33,074 nucleotides of DNA from Nitrospirota bacterium (GTDB lineage: Bacteria; Nitrospirota; Thermodesulfovibrionia; Thermodesulfovibrionales; UBA9159), in NCBI GenBank assembly GCA_023475105.1, contig JAMCWJ010000102.1, forward strand, positions 1-33,074, written 5' to 3'. The position numbers and the translations under genes are program-made. The notes under the pieces are model-generated. The model had not been told where the DNA came from and searched no databases. It was given only the letters and a program-made list of their open reading frames with translations. Of the stretch, positions 12,916 through 21,850 are shown one piece after another; positions within the stretch are counted from its first letter, which is position 1, and every line of letters starts with the position of its first letter.

Positions 12916-15900
12916 ATGGAAACCGAAACAATCGTCTCTGAAAGCGGCATCTCTTTGCTGATCGAGAAACAGCGCACGGCCGATGCGGTCGAAGTCGCCA
13001 TTCGGATTGGGGAGGCCGGGAAGTGCCTTCTTCACTGGGGGGTCCGCCGCGAGCGTCGCGGACCGTGGCTGATGCCCCCCGAGTCTTTCTGGCCTGGAGG
13101 AAGCCACGGCTTCGACCACGCGGCTGTCCGGACGCCTTTCGTCAAACAGGACGGGCACGGGGAAATTCTGATACGGTTTGACGGCTCCGCAGGGTTCTCA
13201 TCCATCGACTTTGTGCTTTTTTTCCCCGACGAAGGCCGCTGGGACAACAATCACGGGAAAAACTACCGGATCGAGATCCCGGGCCGCGAGGCGCAGGCGC
13301 TTCCCGGAAGCCCTGCGCTCGCGAGAGTCGCGGAGGCAATCATCGAGCAGGAGATGGGCCGCAATTCCTGGACGCTGATGCACCGGATAAACCTCTGCTA
13401 TGAACTCCTCGATGAGATCGACAGGGGCGAACTTGAAGGGCTCGCACTTCTCTTCGTATGGATGCGCTTTTCGGCGCTCAGGCAGCTCGACTGGCAGCGG
13501 AACTACAACACCCAGCCACGGGAACTCGGTCATGCCCTGGACCGTCTGAGCGTGAAGCTCGCGGGCCGCTTCCTCGATGAGCCAGGGGAGCGCGAACTCC
13601 TCAGACTCATCATGACGACCCTGGGACGGGGAAGCGACGCGCAGAGGGTGCGCGACGAAGTCCTGAACATCATGCACCGCCGCAACATCAAGGAGGTCTC
13701 GGGGCACTTCATGGAAGAATGGCATCAGAAGCTCCATAACAATGCCACGCCCGACGATATCGTCATCTGTGAGGCCTATCTCGAATTTCTGAGAAGCGGC
13801 GGCGACCTCGACCGTTTTTACCGGAAGCTCGAAGAAGGCGGGATATCGAAGGAACGGCTCGAAAATTATGAACGCCCGATCAGATCGCACCCTGACTTCA
13901 TCCCGCATTTGAAGGACGCTCTGATCAGCGATTTTGAACATTTTCTCGGGATCCTCAAGGAGGTCCATTCCGCAACGGATCTGGGAACTGCAATCCATCT
14001 CGCGCGGTACCTCTTCGACGGCGAACTGCACGGCATGATGGATTTCCTCTGGTCCCGCCGGGACGACCGGACCATTCCCGTTTCCGTCCTCGTCGGGAAA
14101 ATCACGGAGGCCCGGAGGCGTTTGACGGCTCAGTTCCAGGGGCGTCTGGAGAAGGTGCGGGACCTCCTCTACCTCGATCTCGCCCTCGAGGACTTCCTGC
14201 GCGTGGCAGTCGAACGGAACCTCGACTCGCGCCTGGACCCGGATCAGCTCGCAGACCTGACCGGCATGGTCCTTGAGAATCTTTCCCTTGCCGGTACCGA
14301 CGGGGAGTTTTTGAACTGCCTCCGCCACTGGGAACGGCTCGCGAAGCCGGACCGTTTCACCCGGGAATGGTCCCTCAGGGCCAAGGCAGTCCTTGACCGT
14401 CTGACCCGCGCGCTCGGTGCGGTTATCGACCGTTACCATAGCCTGCTCCAGCCGAGGGCCGAATTCCTCGGCAGCGCCTTCCATGCGCAGAACTGGACGA
14501 TCTCGCTCTTCACCGAAGAAGTGGTCAGGGGCCGGCCCTTTTTTGCCCTTTCGGTGCTTCTGCGTCTGCTCGATCCGCTGCTGAGAAAAAGCGCCAGCCT
14601 CGGCAACTGGCAGGTGATCAGCAGGGGGGAAGCAGTCGGAGAGATCGAAGTGGCGGCGACACTGAAGTCGATCGAGGGAAAGAATTTTGCGCGTCCCGTG
14701 ATCGTGATCGCGGATAGGGTGGCGGGAAACGAGGAAATCCCTCAGGGAGTGGACGGGATCGTCACTCCGTCGGTGACCGATGTCCTGTCCCATATCGCGG
14801 TCCGTGCGAGAAATGCGGGGATCCTTTTTGCGACCTGCTATGACAGCGATGAGCTCGATCATCTCAGGTCGCTCAGGGGACATGCGCTGAAAGCGGCCGT
14901 CGGCAGGACCGGAGAGGTTGCTTTCGAAGAAAGCCGGTACTCCGGGGCCCCTGCTGCGCCGCGCGCCCCGGTCGTGCGTGCCAGGCCGCCACGCCCGGAC
15001 TTTACCGCATACGTCCTGCCGATGGATGACTTTACGGAACAGAGCGTCGGGGGCAAGTCATACAACCTGAAGCGTCTGCAGGGCAGACTACCTGAGTGGA
15101 TACGCATACCGCCTTCCGTGGCCCTCCCCTTCGGCGTCTTCGAAAAGGTCCTTTCCGAGGACTTCAACAGTGGCCCCGCGGGAGAATACGAAGAACTTGC
15201 CCAGCGGGTGGACTCCGCAGACGAGGAGGCGAGACCGAAGCTCCTCGGAGAACTCCGGGGCGTTGTCCTGAAACTCAAGGCGCCGGAAGGACTTCCCTCT
15301 TCACTCCGTGCGGTGATGGACAGGGCAGGGCTGCAATGGCCGGACTGGGACGGGGCATGGACCTGCATCAGGCAGGTTTGGGCCTCTCAGTGGAATGACA
15401 GGGCCTACCTGAGCAGAAAGGCAAACGGCATCCCCCACGAAGATCTCTATATGGCGGTGCTCATCCAGAAAGTCGTCGAGGCGCAATACAGCTACGTCAT
15501 CCACACCGTAAATCCTTTCTCGGGAGACAGGGAGGAGATTTACGCGGAGGCGGTCCTCGGTCTTGGTGAGGCCCTTGTCGGCAATTATCCGGGGAGGGCC
15601 CTCAGTTTCAGCTGCGGGAAAGACGATCATGAACCGGTGCTCCTCTCTTTTCCGAGCAAGAGCGAGGGCCTCTTCGGCGGCGGTCTGATCTTTCGCTCCG
15701 ACTCGAACGGAGAAGACTTGGCGGGGTATGCCGGCGCAGGCCTTTACGACAGTTTCATGCTGCCCCTGCCCTCTAAGCGTTCGCTCGATTATACCGAAGA
15801 CCCCCTCGTCTGGGATGAAGGTTTCAGAAGGGACTTCCTCCGGGCGGTTGCCATCATAGGCGCCGAGGTCGAAAAGGCCCTCGCGTCCCCGCAGGATATC

Positions 15901-15972
15901 GAAGGCGCATATGCGAAGGGCGAATACCATGTCGTACAGTCCCGTCACCAGGTCGGAACGGAAAATGGCTGA
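12916..15972 (+). CDS. Alpha-glucan, water dikinase (GWD)
   Basis: This 1018-residue protein matches the plant starch enzyme GWD, which transfers the beta-phosphate of ATP to C6 of glucosyl units and releases phosphate from the gamma position. A CBM45-like starch-binding module sits at about residues 30-125 (CLLHWGVRR, ALRTPF-like AAVRTPFVK, and WDNNHGKNY). Family blocks follow: SWTLMHRINLC (about 154), WMRFSALRQLDW, MEEWHQKLHNN (about 265), and the phosphohistidine region TDVLSHIAVRARNAG, with the catalytic His at 626. The C-terminal ATP-grasp domain has VGGKSYNLKRL, IPPSVALPFGVFEKVL, RSDSNGEDLAGYAGAG and PQDIEGAY. Plants have two CBM45 copies; only one is seen. No ribosome site precedes the start. 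It overlaps the PWD gene by 8 bases. Confidence 0.93.
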   Translation: METETIVSESGISLLIEKQRTADAVEVAIRIGEAGKCLLHWGVRRERRGPWLMPPESFWPGGSHGFDHAAVRTPFVKQDGHGEILIRFDGSAGFSSIDFVLFFPDEGRWDNNHGKNYRIEIPGREAQALPGSPALARVAEAIIEQEMGRNSWTLMHRINLCYELLDEIDRGELEGLALLFVWMRFSALRQLDWQRNYNTQPRELGHALDRLSVKLAGRFLDEPGERELLRLIMTTLGRGSDAQRVRDEVLNIMHRRNIKEVSGHFMEEWHQKLHNNATPDDIVICEAYLEFLRSGGDLDRFYRKLEEGGISKERLENYERPIRSHPDFIPHLKDALISDFEHFLGILKEVHSATDLGTAIHLARYLFDGELHGMMDFLWSRRDDRTIPVSVLVGKITEARRRLTAQFQGRLEKVRDLLYLDLALEDFLRVAVERNLDSRLDPDQLADLTGMVLENLSLAGTDGEFLNCLRHWERLAKPDRFTREWSLRAKAVLDRLTRALGAVIDRYHSLLQPRAEFLGSAFHAQNWTISLFTEEVVRGRPFFALSVLLRLLDPLLRKSASLGNWQVISRGEAVGEIEVAATLKSIEGKNFARPVIVIADRVAGNEEIPQGVDGIVTPSVTDVLSHIAVRARNAGILFATCYDSDELDHLRSLRGHALKAAVGRTGEVAFEESRYSGAPAAPRAPVVRARPPRPDFTAYVLPMDDFTEQSVGGKSYNLKRLQGRLPEWIRIPPSVALPFGVFEKVLSEDFNSGPAGEYEELAQRVDSADEEARPKLLGELRGVVLKLKAPEGLPSSLRAVMDRAGLQWPDWDGAWTCIRQVWASQWNDRAYLSRKANGIPHEDLYMAVLIQKVVEAQYSYVIHTVNPFSGDREEIYAEAVLGLGEALVGNYPGRALSFSCGKDDHEPVLLSFPSKSEGLFGGGLIFRSDSNGEDLAGYAGAGLYDSFMLPLPSKRSLDYTEDPLVWDEGFRRDFLRAVAIIGAEVEKALASPQDIEGAYAKGEYHVVQSRHQVGTENG

Positions 15973-18900
15973 GGCGGGACGCATCAGGGTAGGCAACCAA
16001 ACCGCCTTCTCCGCGCCGATCCTGACCACGCCTTTCGCATATGCCGTGGAAAACGGTTTCGACGCCTTCGAATGGTTCCCCGACAAAAAGGAATCAGGAG
16101 AGGGCTGGACGGAAACGGATCTCTCAGCTGAGACGAGGGCATACATCCGGGAGACCGCCCGAGCCCGCGATATCCGTCTTTCGGTCCATGGCTCATGGCA
16201 GTCTGACCCCCCGGAGCAGAAGGGAGCCGGAGCCCTCGACCGCGCTGCCGCACTCGCACAAGAGATCGGCGCAGCGCTCCTCAATGTCCACTTGTATACC
16301 GGCAATGGGATTGCGGGTTATCTCTCGGCACTCGTGCCTCTCGCAACCCGGCTCGCGCGTTCAGGCATCAGGCTTTCGGTAGAAAATACACCGGATACCG
16401 GGCCGGAAGACTTCAATGAATTCTTCGCGCTCCTCAGGAAGACGGAGCCCGGCGCCTCCGCGTTTGTCGGAATGTGCTTCGATATCGGCCACGCAAATCT
16501 TCATCCGGCAACACGGAACGACTACCTGAGATTTCTGGACCTTCTCGACAAAGAGGTGCCGATCATCCATGTCCATATGCACGAAAATTATGGAGACTGT
16601 GACAGCCATCTTACCGTTTTCACCGGTCCCGCAGGAAAAGACCCCTCGGGAATCGAGGGGTTCATCGACCGCCTGGGAGCGCGCGGGTTCACAGGCTCCG
16701 TCATCCTTGAACAGTGGCCTGAGCCGCCAGCCCTCCTGAACCAGGCAAGAGAGAGACTGCTCGGGATCATACGGAAAAGAATAAAAACGGAAGGGACCGG
16801 GGGCGAAACCGCGAAGACGGAGGGCCGTGATACGGACAAGTGTGTCGGCGCGTTTGTGGAGGCTAACAACAGGTTCAGGAGCTGGAGGAAGAGACTCGAA
16901 TGGATAGAGAAACTGCTTTCCGGGAGTCCTTCTCCCCCGGATCCCGACCTGCTCGCGTACATCGCCGTGTATCTCCGTTTTATCGGCACGGGAGAGATCC
17001 CCTGCGGCGAGGACGGCGGCCACTACCGTCCCTCGTACCACGCGAGAACCTCGCACCGGATCTATGCGCTCCTCGCCGGATCGGCTACGCAGAAAAACGC
17101 CCTTGTCCTGAGAAAGATCTATCCATGGCTGCCCTCGTTCGACCGGGAGTTCATGCGCGCAGAGCCGTTGACCCGGATACGGGACATTGCGCACAGAAAC
17201 GATATCCCGAGGGAACTGAAAGACGAGATCAAGCATACGCTCCAGAACAAGCTCCACCGTTCGGCAGGGCCCGAAGACCTTGCCGCATCCGGGGCGCTGC
17301 TTAAAAGAATAACCGCCCCCGGTGCCTCATACCCCACGGCCTTCATCGAAGAGTTCAGGAAATTCGATGAGGAACTCAGGGATTTTTTTCACGCAGGTTC
17401 GCTCGAGGAACAACTCGGTTCGGTCCTTCGGAAGGGGCACGCCGCCGATGCCGGGCTCATCAGAGAGTTTCTCGAGGCCAAAGGAAGAGGAGATTCCCCG
17501 GAAGACACGTTGATCACTCTCGAATTGCTGACTGAGCTCCGCCGCAGCTTCTCGGAGCGTCTCCCCGGCAGCGGTAGTGCCGGGGAGCAGCGTCTTCAGC
17601 TCGCGGACATCAGGCTCGAGGAGTTTTCGTTTGTCCTCCTGAGCCGGCTGATCAATTCGCTCGGTCCGCTGAACAGCGGCATGTCCTGGGCGCGCGTCCT
17701 CCGCTGTCTGGCGCTCGCAATCGAAAACCTCGGTCTCGGCGGCATCGAACCCGAAGAATGCAGTTCGATAGTCTCTGAACTGGGGTCCTGGTCTCAAGCC
17801 TTCGATCCGGGGGAAACCGGGCAGCTGCTTCGTCTCAAGGCAACACTCGACAGGTGCCTGAGACTCGCGGATACTTACTGCGGGAGGATCCTCGCGCTCT
17901 TCCCCGAAAAGGCCGGGAGGCTCGGCAGGGCGCTCGGTGTTCAGGAACATGCGATCAGGGTATTTTCGGAGGCTGACATCAGAAGCCACCTCGTGTTTCA
18001 GATCTCGAAACTCGCGGCCGTCCCCTTAAGGGAGATACGATCCCGTGCGGCCCTTCCTCCCTGGAATGTGATCGCAAGGGGAAGGGTCTCGGGCCGTCTC
18101 ATCGCATCTTCGCATCTGGCCGGGCTGCCCGACCTCCGCGACGCGCCGGTGATAGCTCTCCTTGAGAAGACCGAAGGGGATGAGGAGATCCCGCTTTTTG
18201 TGGGGGGCATTGTGAGCGCACGGGAGACTCCCCGTCTCTCCCATCTCGCAGTGCGGGCCAGACAGCAGGGAGTGGTATTTGCCGAGTCGGAAGACAGAGA
18301 CGGTTTCTCGAAAGTGAAGGACCTTGTCGGAAAAGAGATCCTCTTTGAGGCATCCGCCGACGGGGTGAGGATCGAAACCGTGACCATCCCCGAGAGGATG
18401 TCGACCCCGCGAAACAGACTGCGCCGCGTTGAGGCGCCTGAGGTGGCCCTGTCCGGGCAAAGGCCGATCCCCCTCGACGGGGTGACTGCTGAAACAGGAG
18501 GGAACAAGGCCTTTGCCGCGAGAAGACTTCAGGAGCTTGCGGGGCGCGAAGGGGCCGGATTCAGGACGCCTGCCGGTTGCGTCATTCCCTTCGGCGCAAG
18601 ACAAGAGGCCCTCCGCACCGATCCTTCTTTCGAAGAAGAGTACCTCGGCCTCGCATCCGCGCTGCACGGCCTGGCGGATGAAGAGCTTGCAGCCGCCCTC
18701 AGGAGACTGCGCGAGATGACGGGTCGGCTCCGCCTGCCGCGTGAGACAGAGAGAGGAATAACAGGAATTTTCGGGAGGAAGGCGCGCCTCATGGTGCGTT
18801 CGAGCTCAAACTGCGAAGACCTTGAGGGTTTTTCAGGGGCAGGGCTTTATGACTCCGTTGCGAACGTGTTGCTCAATGCGCTGGGCGATGCGGTGAGGAG

Positions 18901-19417
18901 GGTCTGGGCCTCGCTGTGGAACAGGCGCGCCTTCAGCGCCAGGAGAGACGCCGGCATTCCGGAGGATAAGGCGCATATGGCGGTGCTGATCGAAGAGATG
19001 CTCGACCCGGAGCTGTCATGCATCATGCATACGCGCGATCCGGTAGGCGGGGGAGACGAAGAGGTCTCTATCGAAATCGCGGCCGGGCTCGGCGAAACAC
19101 TCGCATCGGGCAGGGCCCAGGGCGCTCCGTATCGAATGGTGTTTCACAAACGCTCCGGAGAGGTGCGCGTGCTCTCCTTTTCGAGTTTCAGCAATGCTGC
19201 ACGGCCCGCTCCAGAAGGCGGCATCGTCTATGAGCATATCGATCATTCGCGGATCAGACTTTCCGTTGACCGGGCATACAGGGAACGGGTGGCAAGGGGG
19301 CTCGGCAAGATTGGGACTCTCGTCGAGGAAGCCTTCGGACAGCCGCAGGATATCGAGGGGGTTCTGGTGAAAGATACTGTCTATCTGGTACAGTCGCGGC
19401 AGCAGGCAGGACTCTGA
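15965..19417 (+). CDS. Phosphoglucan, water dikinase (PWD) fused to a xylose-isomerase-like TIM barrel
   Basis: This protein of about 1150 residues is a fusion. Residues 1-275 form a TIM barrel of the sugar-isomerase/AP-endonuclease-2 superfamily (FDIGHANLHPATR, IIHVHMHENYGDCDSH, ILEQWPEP). Residues 285-1150 match plant PWD (GWD3), which phosphorylates glucan C3 after GWD acts: FVEANNRFRSWRKRL, CGEDGGHYRPSYHARTSHRI, AEPLTRIRDIAHRNDIPREL, HTLQNKLHRSAGPEDLA, the phosphohistidine at residue 760 in LSHLAVRARQQGV, and RSSSNCEDLEGFSGAG. Plant PWD carries an N-terminal CBM20, which is missing here; the TIM barrel takes its place. ATG 15965 overlaps the GWD stop; a longer frame from 15911 is possible. 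Confidence 0.9.
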   Translation: MAEAGRIRVGNQTAFSAPILTTPFAYAVENGFDAFEWFPDKKESGEGWTETDLSAETRAYIRETARARDIRLSVHGSWQSDPPEQKGAGALDRAAALAQEIGAALLNVHLYTGNGIAGYLSALVPLATRLARSGIRLSVENTPDTGPEDFNEFFALLRKTEPGASAFVGMCFDIGHANLHPATRNDYLRFLDLLDKEVPIIHVHMHENYGDCDSHLTVFTGPAGKDPSGIEGFIDRLGARGFTGSVILEQWPEPPALLNQARERLLGIIRKRIKTEGTGGETAKTEGRDTDKCVGAFVEANNRFRSWRKRLEWIEKLLSGSPSPPDPDLLAYIAVYLRFIGTGEIPCGEDGGHYRPSYHARTSHRIYALLAGSATQKNALVLRKIYPWLPSFDREFMRAEPLTRIRDIAHRNDIPRELKDEIKHTLQNKLHRSAGPEDLAASGALLKRITAPGASYPTAFIEEFRKFDEELRDFFHAGSLEEQLGSVLRKGHAADAGLIREFLEAKGRGDSPEDTLITLELLTELRRSFSERLPGSGSAGEQRLQLADIRLEEFSFVLLSRLINSLGPLNSGMSWARVLRCLALAIENLGLGGIEPEECSSIVSELGSWSQAFDPGETGQLLRLKATLDRCLRLADTYCGRILALFPEKAGRLGRALGVQEHAIRVFSEADIRSHLVFQISKLAAVPLREIRSRAALPPWNVIARGRVSGRLIASSHLAGLPDLRDAPVIALLEKTEGDEEIPLFVGGIVSARETPRLSHLAVRARQQGVVFAESEDRDGFSKVKDLVGKEILFEASADGVRIETVTIPERMSTPRNRLRRVEAPEVALSGQRPIPLDGVTAETGGNKAFAARRLQELAGREGAGFRTPAGCVIPFGARQEALRTDPSFEEEYLGLASALHGLADEELAAALRRLREMTGRLRLPRETERGITGIFGRKARLMVRSSSNCEDLEGFSGAGLYDSVANVLLNALGDAVRRVWASLWNRRAFSARRDAGIPEDKAHMAVLIEEMLDPELSCIMHTRDPVGGGDEEVSIEIAAGLGETLASGRAQGAPYRMVFHKRSGEVRVLSFSSFSNAARPAPEGGIVYEHIDHSRIRLSVDRAYRERVARGLGKIGTLVEEAFGQPQDIEGVLVKDTVYLVQSRQQAGL

Positions 19418-19419
19418 AG

Positions 19420-20481
19420 ATGGAAGAGCGGGAAAAGAATTCGGCCGCCTGTCCCCCCGTCCTAGCCCTTTTTCAAAAGAGAATAGAGGGCGATGACACG
19501 CTGCTCGAACTCGCAAGCCTCCGTTTCGGGGAAGCGGGTCTCGGCGCCGAGTACTATGCGGAGACGCCGGAGGAACTGGAGGGGCTGCTGCAATTCAGGC
19601 CTTTTCCCGGCGCACCCGCATCGGTCCACCTGCACCGGGAGATCGATCTCTTTCAGGAATCAGGGAGAAGCCTGGTCATGGATTTCAGCAAGGTGTTTCG
19701 CGGAAGAATCTTCGGGATGATCGCACATGATCAGGCCGGGGTCTCCTCCCGGCTCGAGGAATATATCGCAGTCCTCGGGGACATGGACCGGCAATTAAGG
19801 GAGGTCGAGGGAAGCCCGCTTCTCTTTATCGAATATGCCTCGGGGCTCGAACCCGAACTTTTTCTGAACCTCTTTGCGCGGGCCCGGGCGTTCGAGCGCG
19901 TGAGCGCGTGCATCGACATAGGCCATATCGGCATCCGCCTGGCAAGAGCCTTTTACGCGCAAAGGCATCCGGGAGAGGATGTCTGCGCCCTCAGGCCCGA
20001 CACCCCCGGCCTGGAGGAGGTGATCGCCGATGTCGAAAGCGCGGTCAGGTCGGCCCGGGACTCGGTGCTCCGGATAGTAAGCGAGCTCAGCCATACCGGC
20101 AAGCCCCTGCACTTCCACCTTCACGACGCGCACCCACTTTCGACCGCAAGCCTTTTCGGCGTCTCGGACCATCTCAGTTTCCTCGACAGGATACCCTTAC
20201 CCTTTGCCTACGGCGGAAGGAATTCCCTCGATCCGATGTTCGGCCCGTCGGGCCTTTCGGAGATCGTGACAGAAGCCCTGCGCCTTCTCGGCCGCGACCG
20301 CATCTCCTTCTGCCTCGAGATACATCCCCGCGAGGGGAGGCTCCCTCTCGGCAACGCCGCTCACCTGTTCCGCCGCTGGAAGGACAAGGGAAATGCCGAG
20401 AGAATGAACTTCTGGCTCTCTGTTCTTTGCGAAAACCATGAGCTTCTGCAACAGGTGTGCATGAAAGGAGAAAAACGGTGA
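19420..20481 (+). CDS. Free-standing xylose-isomerase-like TIM-barrel protein
   Basis: This 353-residue soluble protein has the same superfamily signs as the barrel fused to PWD: the CIDIGHIGIRLARAFYAQ block, then PLHFHLHDAHPLSTAS, and CLEIHPREGRLPL. His and Glu/Asp on strand ends could form the metal site of a sugar isomerase/epimerase-like enzyme. I cannot name a substrate. It begins two bases after the PWD stop and its own stop overlaps the next start, so it is surely in the dikinase operon. A paralogous relation to the PWD-fused barrel is possible; both might act on the same glucan-derived sugar. Confidence 0.75.
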   Translation: MEEREKNSAACPPVLALFQKRIEGDDTLLELASLRFGEAGLGAEYYAETPEELEGLLQFRPFPGAPASVHLHREIDLFQESGRSLVMDFSKVFRGRIFGMIAHDQAGVSSRLEEYIAVLGDMDRQLREVEGSPLLFIEYASGLEPELFLNLFARARAFERVSACIDIGHIGIRLARAFYAQRHPGEDVCALRPDTPGLEEVIADVESAVRSARDSVLRIVSELSHTGKPLHFHLHDAHPLSTASLFGVSDHLSFLDRIPLPFAYGGRNSLDPMFGPSGLSEIVTEALRLLGRDRISFCLEIHPREGRLPLGNAAHLFRRWKDKGNAERMNFWLSVLCENHELLQQVCMKGEKR

Positions 20482-21782
20482 GACAGCCCGAAAAAATGAT
20501 CATCTACAATCTGTTCCCTCTGCTGGCAGGAAAATTCACCGGATGGGGAAGTCACCTGGAGAGGGCCTCCCGTATGGGCTTCAACTGGGTCTTTGTGAAC
20601 CCCGTCCAGCTCCCCGGGAGCTCCGGCAGTATCTATTCGATAAAGGACTATTTCTCGTTCAATCCCCTGCTCATCGACGAGGGGAACGGGAAATCGCCGG
20701 AAGATCAGGTGAAGGAGTGTCTTCGGGCAGCAGGGGATCTCGGTTTTCATGCGATGGTCGACCTCGTAATCAACCATTGCTCCGTCGATTCAGACCTCCT
20801 CAGGTCTCATCCCGAGTGGTTTCTCTGGGAGGGCAAAGGACGCATCGCTCACCCCTTTGCCTACGAAAACGGGAAAAAAGTCGTCTGGCGCGATCTGGCG
20901 AAGTTCGATCACCGGAACACAAAGGACAGGGAAGGCCTGTTCCGTTACTTCCTCGACATAGTAAGATTCCTTGCCGGACTCGGCTTCAGGGGTCTTCGCT
21001 GCGATGCCGCCTACCAGGTCCCGAAGAGTCTCTGGGAAAGGCTGATCCGAGAGGCCAGGGGCACCTATCCCGACCTGCTCTTTTTCGCGGAGACGCTCGG
21101 GTCTCCTCCCGACCTCACGAGAAAGACCGCCTCCGCCGGGTTCGACTACATCTTCAACAGCGCAAAGTGGTGGGATTTCCAGGGCCATTGGCTGATGGAG
21201 CAATACGCCCTCACGCGCGAGATCGCCCCCTCCGTGTGCTTTCCCGAGAGTCACGACACGGTGAGGCTCTGCGAAGAATTAGGCGGGAACCTGGAAGGCG
21301 TGAAACAGCGCTACCTTTTCACCGCCCTCTTTTCCTCGGGAGTCATGATGCCCGTCGGGTTCGAATTCGGTTTCCGCAAAGGGCTGCATGTCGTGAAGAC
21401 CCGGCCCGGGGACTGGGAACAGACGGATATCGACCTCACCTCGTTCATCGCAAAGGTCAACGCCCTCAAGGCCGGACATGGAATCTTCCAGGAGGATGCG
21501 CATACGGAAATACTCCACAGCGACAATCCGAAGGTCCTGCTGATGTGGAAGGCGTCGTCCCGTACCCGGGAGGAGTCCCTGCTCATCCTGAATAAAGATA
21601 TTGGCCGACCGCAGCATTTCCGTGCGGAAAACCTGCAGCAGTTTTTCCAGGCCGGGGCCCCTCTCGCCGACATCTCTCCCGAGCATCCCCTGGACTATAT
21701 CCCATCGCCCTTCTCCTATGATCTGCAGCCGGGGCAGGGAATCGTCCTGGTAACTACGAGGGACGCCGTTTCTGAAGATTAG
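20478..21782 (+). CDS. GH13 alpha-amylase-family enzyme, GlgE-like catalytic domain
   Basis: This protein of about 434 residues has the four GH13 regions: DLVINHCS (I), GLRCDAAY with nucleophile Asp176 (II), FFAETLG with acid/base Glu205 (III) and FPESHDT with Asp260 (IV). The segments VFVNPVQLPGSSGSIYSIKD and SHPEWFLW resemble GlgE maltosyltransferases, but the flanking GlgE domains are absent. It probably cleaves or transfers alpha-1,4-glucan units; the exact reaction is open. GTG 20478 overlaps the previous stop (GTGA) and has GGAG eight bases upstream. An in-frame start at 20457 is less likely. No signal peptide is present, so it acts in the cytoplasm with the dikinases. Confidence 0.87.
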   Translation: MRQPEKMIIYNLFPLLAGKFTGWGSHLERASRMGFNWVFVNPVQLPGSSGSIYSIKDYFSFNPLLIDEGNGKSPEDQVKECLRAAGDLGFHAMVDLVINHCSVDSDLLRSHPEWFLWEGKGRIAHPFAYENGKKVVWRDLAKFDHRNTKDREGLFRYFLDIVRFLAGLGFRGLRCDAAYQVPKSLWERLIREARGTYPDLLFFAETLGSPPDLTRKTASAGFDYIFNSAKWWDFQGHWLMEQYALTREIAPSVCFPESHDTVRLCEELGGNLEGVKQRYLFTALFSSGVMMPVGFEFGFRKGLHVVKTRPGDWEQTDIDLTSFIAKVNALKAGHGIFQEDAHTEILHSDNPKVLLMWKASSRTREESLLILNKDIGRPQHFRAENLQQFFQAGAPLADISPEHPLDYIPSPFSYDLQPGQGIVLVTTRDAVSED

Positions 21783-21850
21783 AGGGGCATACCGCTTGAG
21801 TTTTCTGCCGGATTTCCTGTAACCTTTCAATGAATCACGGCGGGGTCTAT

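Noticed and set aside
13198-14883. 561-codon open frame antisense to the GWD gene
   Set aside because: It is a shadow of a GC-rich gene with strong third-position bias; the translation has no recognisable domain, while the plus strand gives a full dikinase.
20543-21595. 350-codon frame inside the GH13 gene on the same strand
   Set aside because: Arg/Pro-rich translation without motifs; the other frame has all GH13 catalytic residues.
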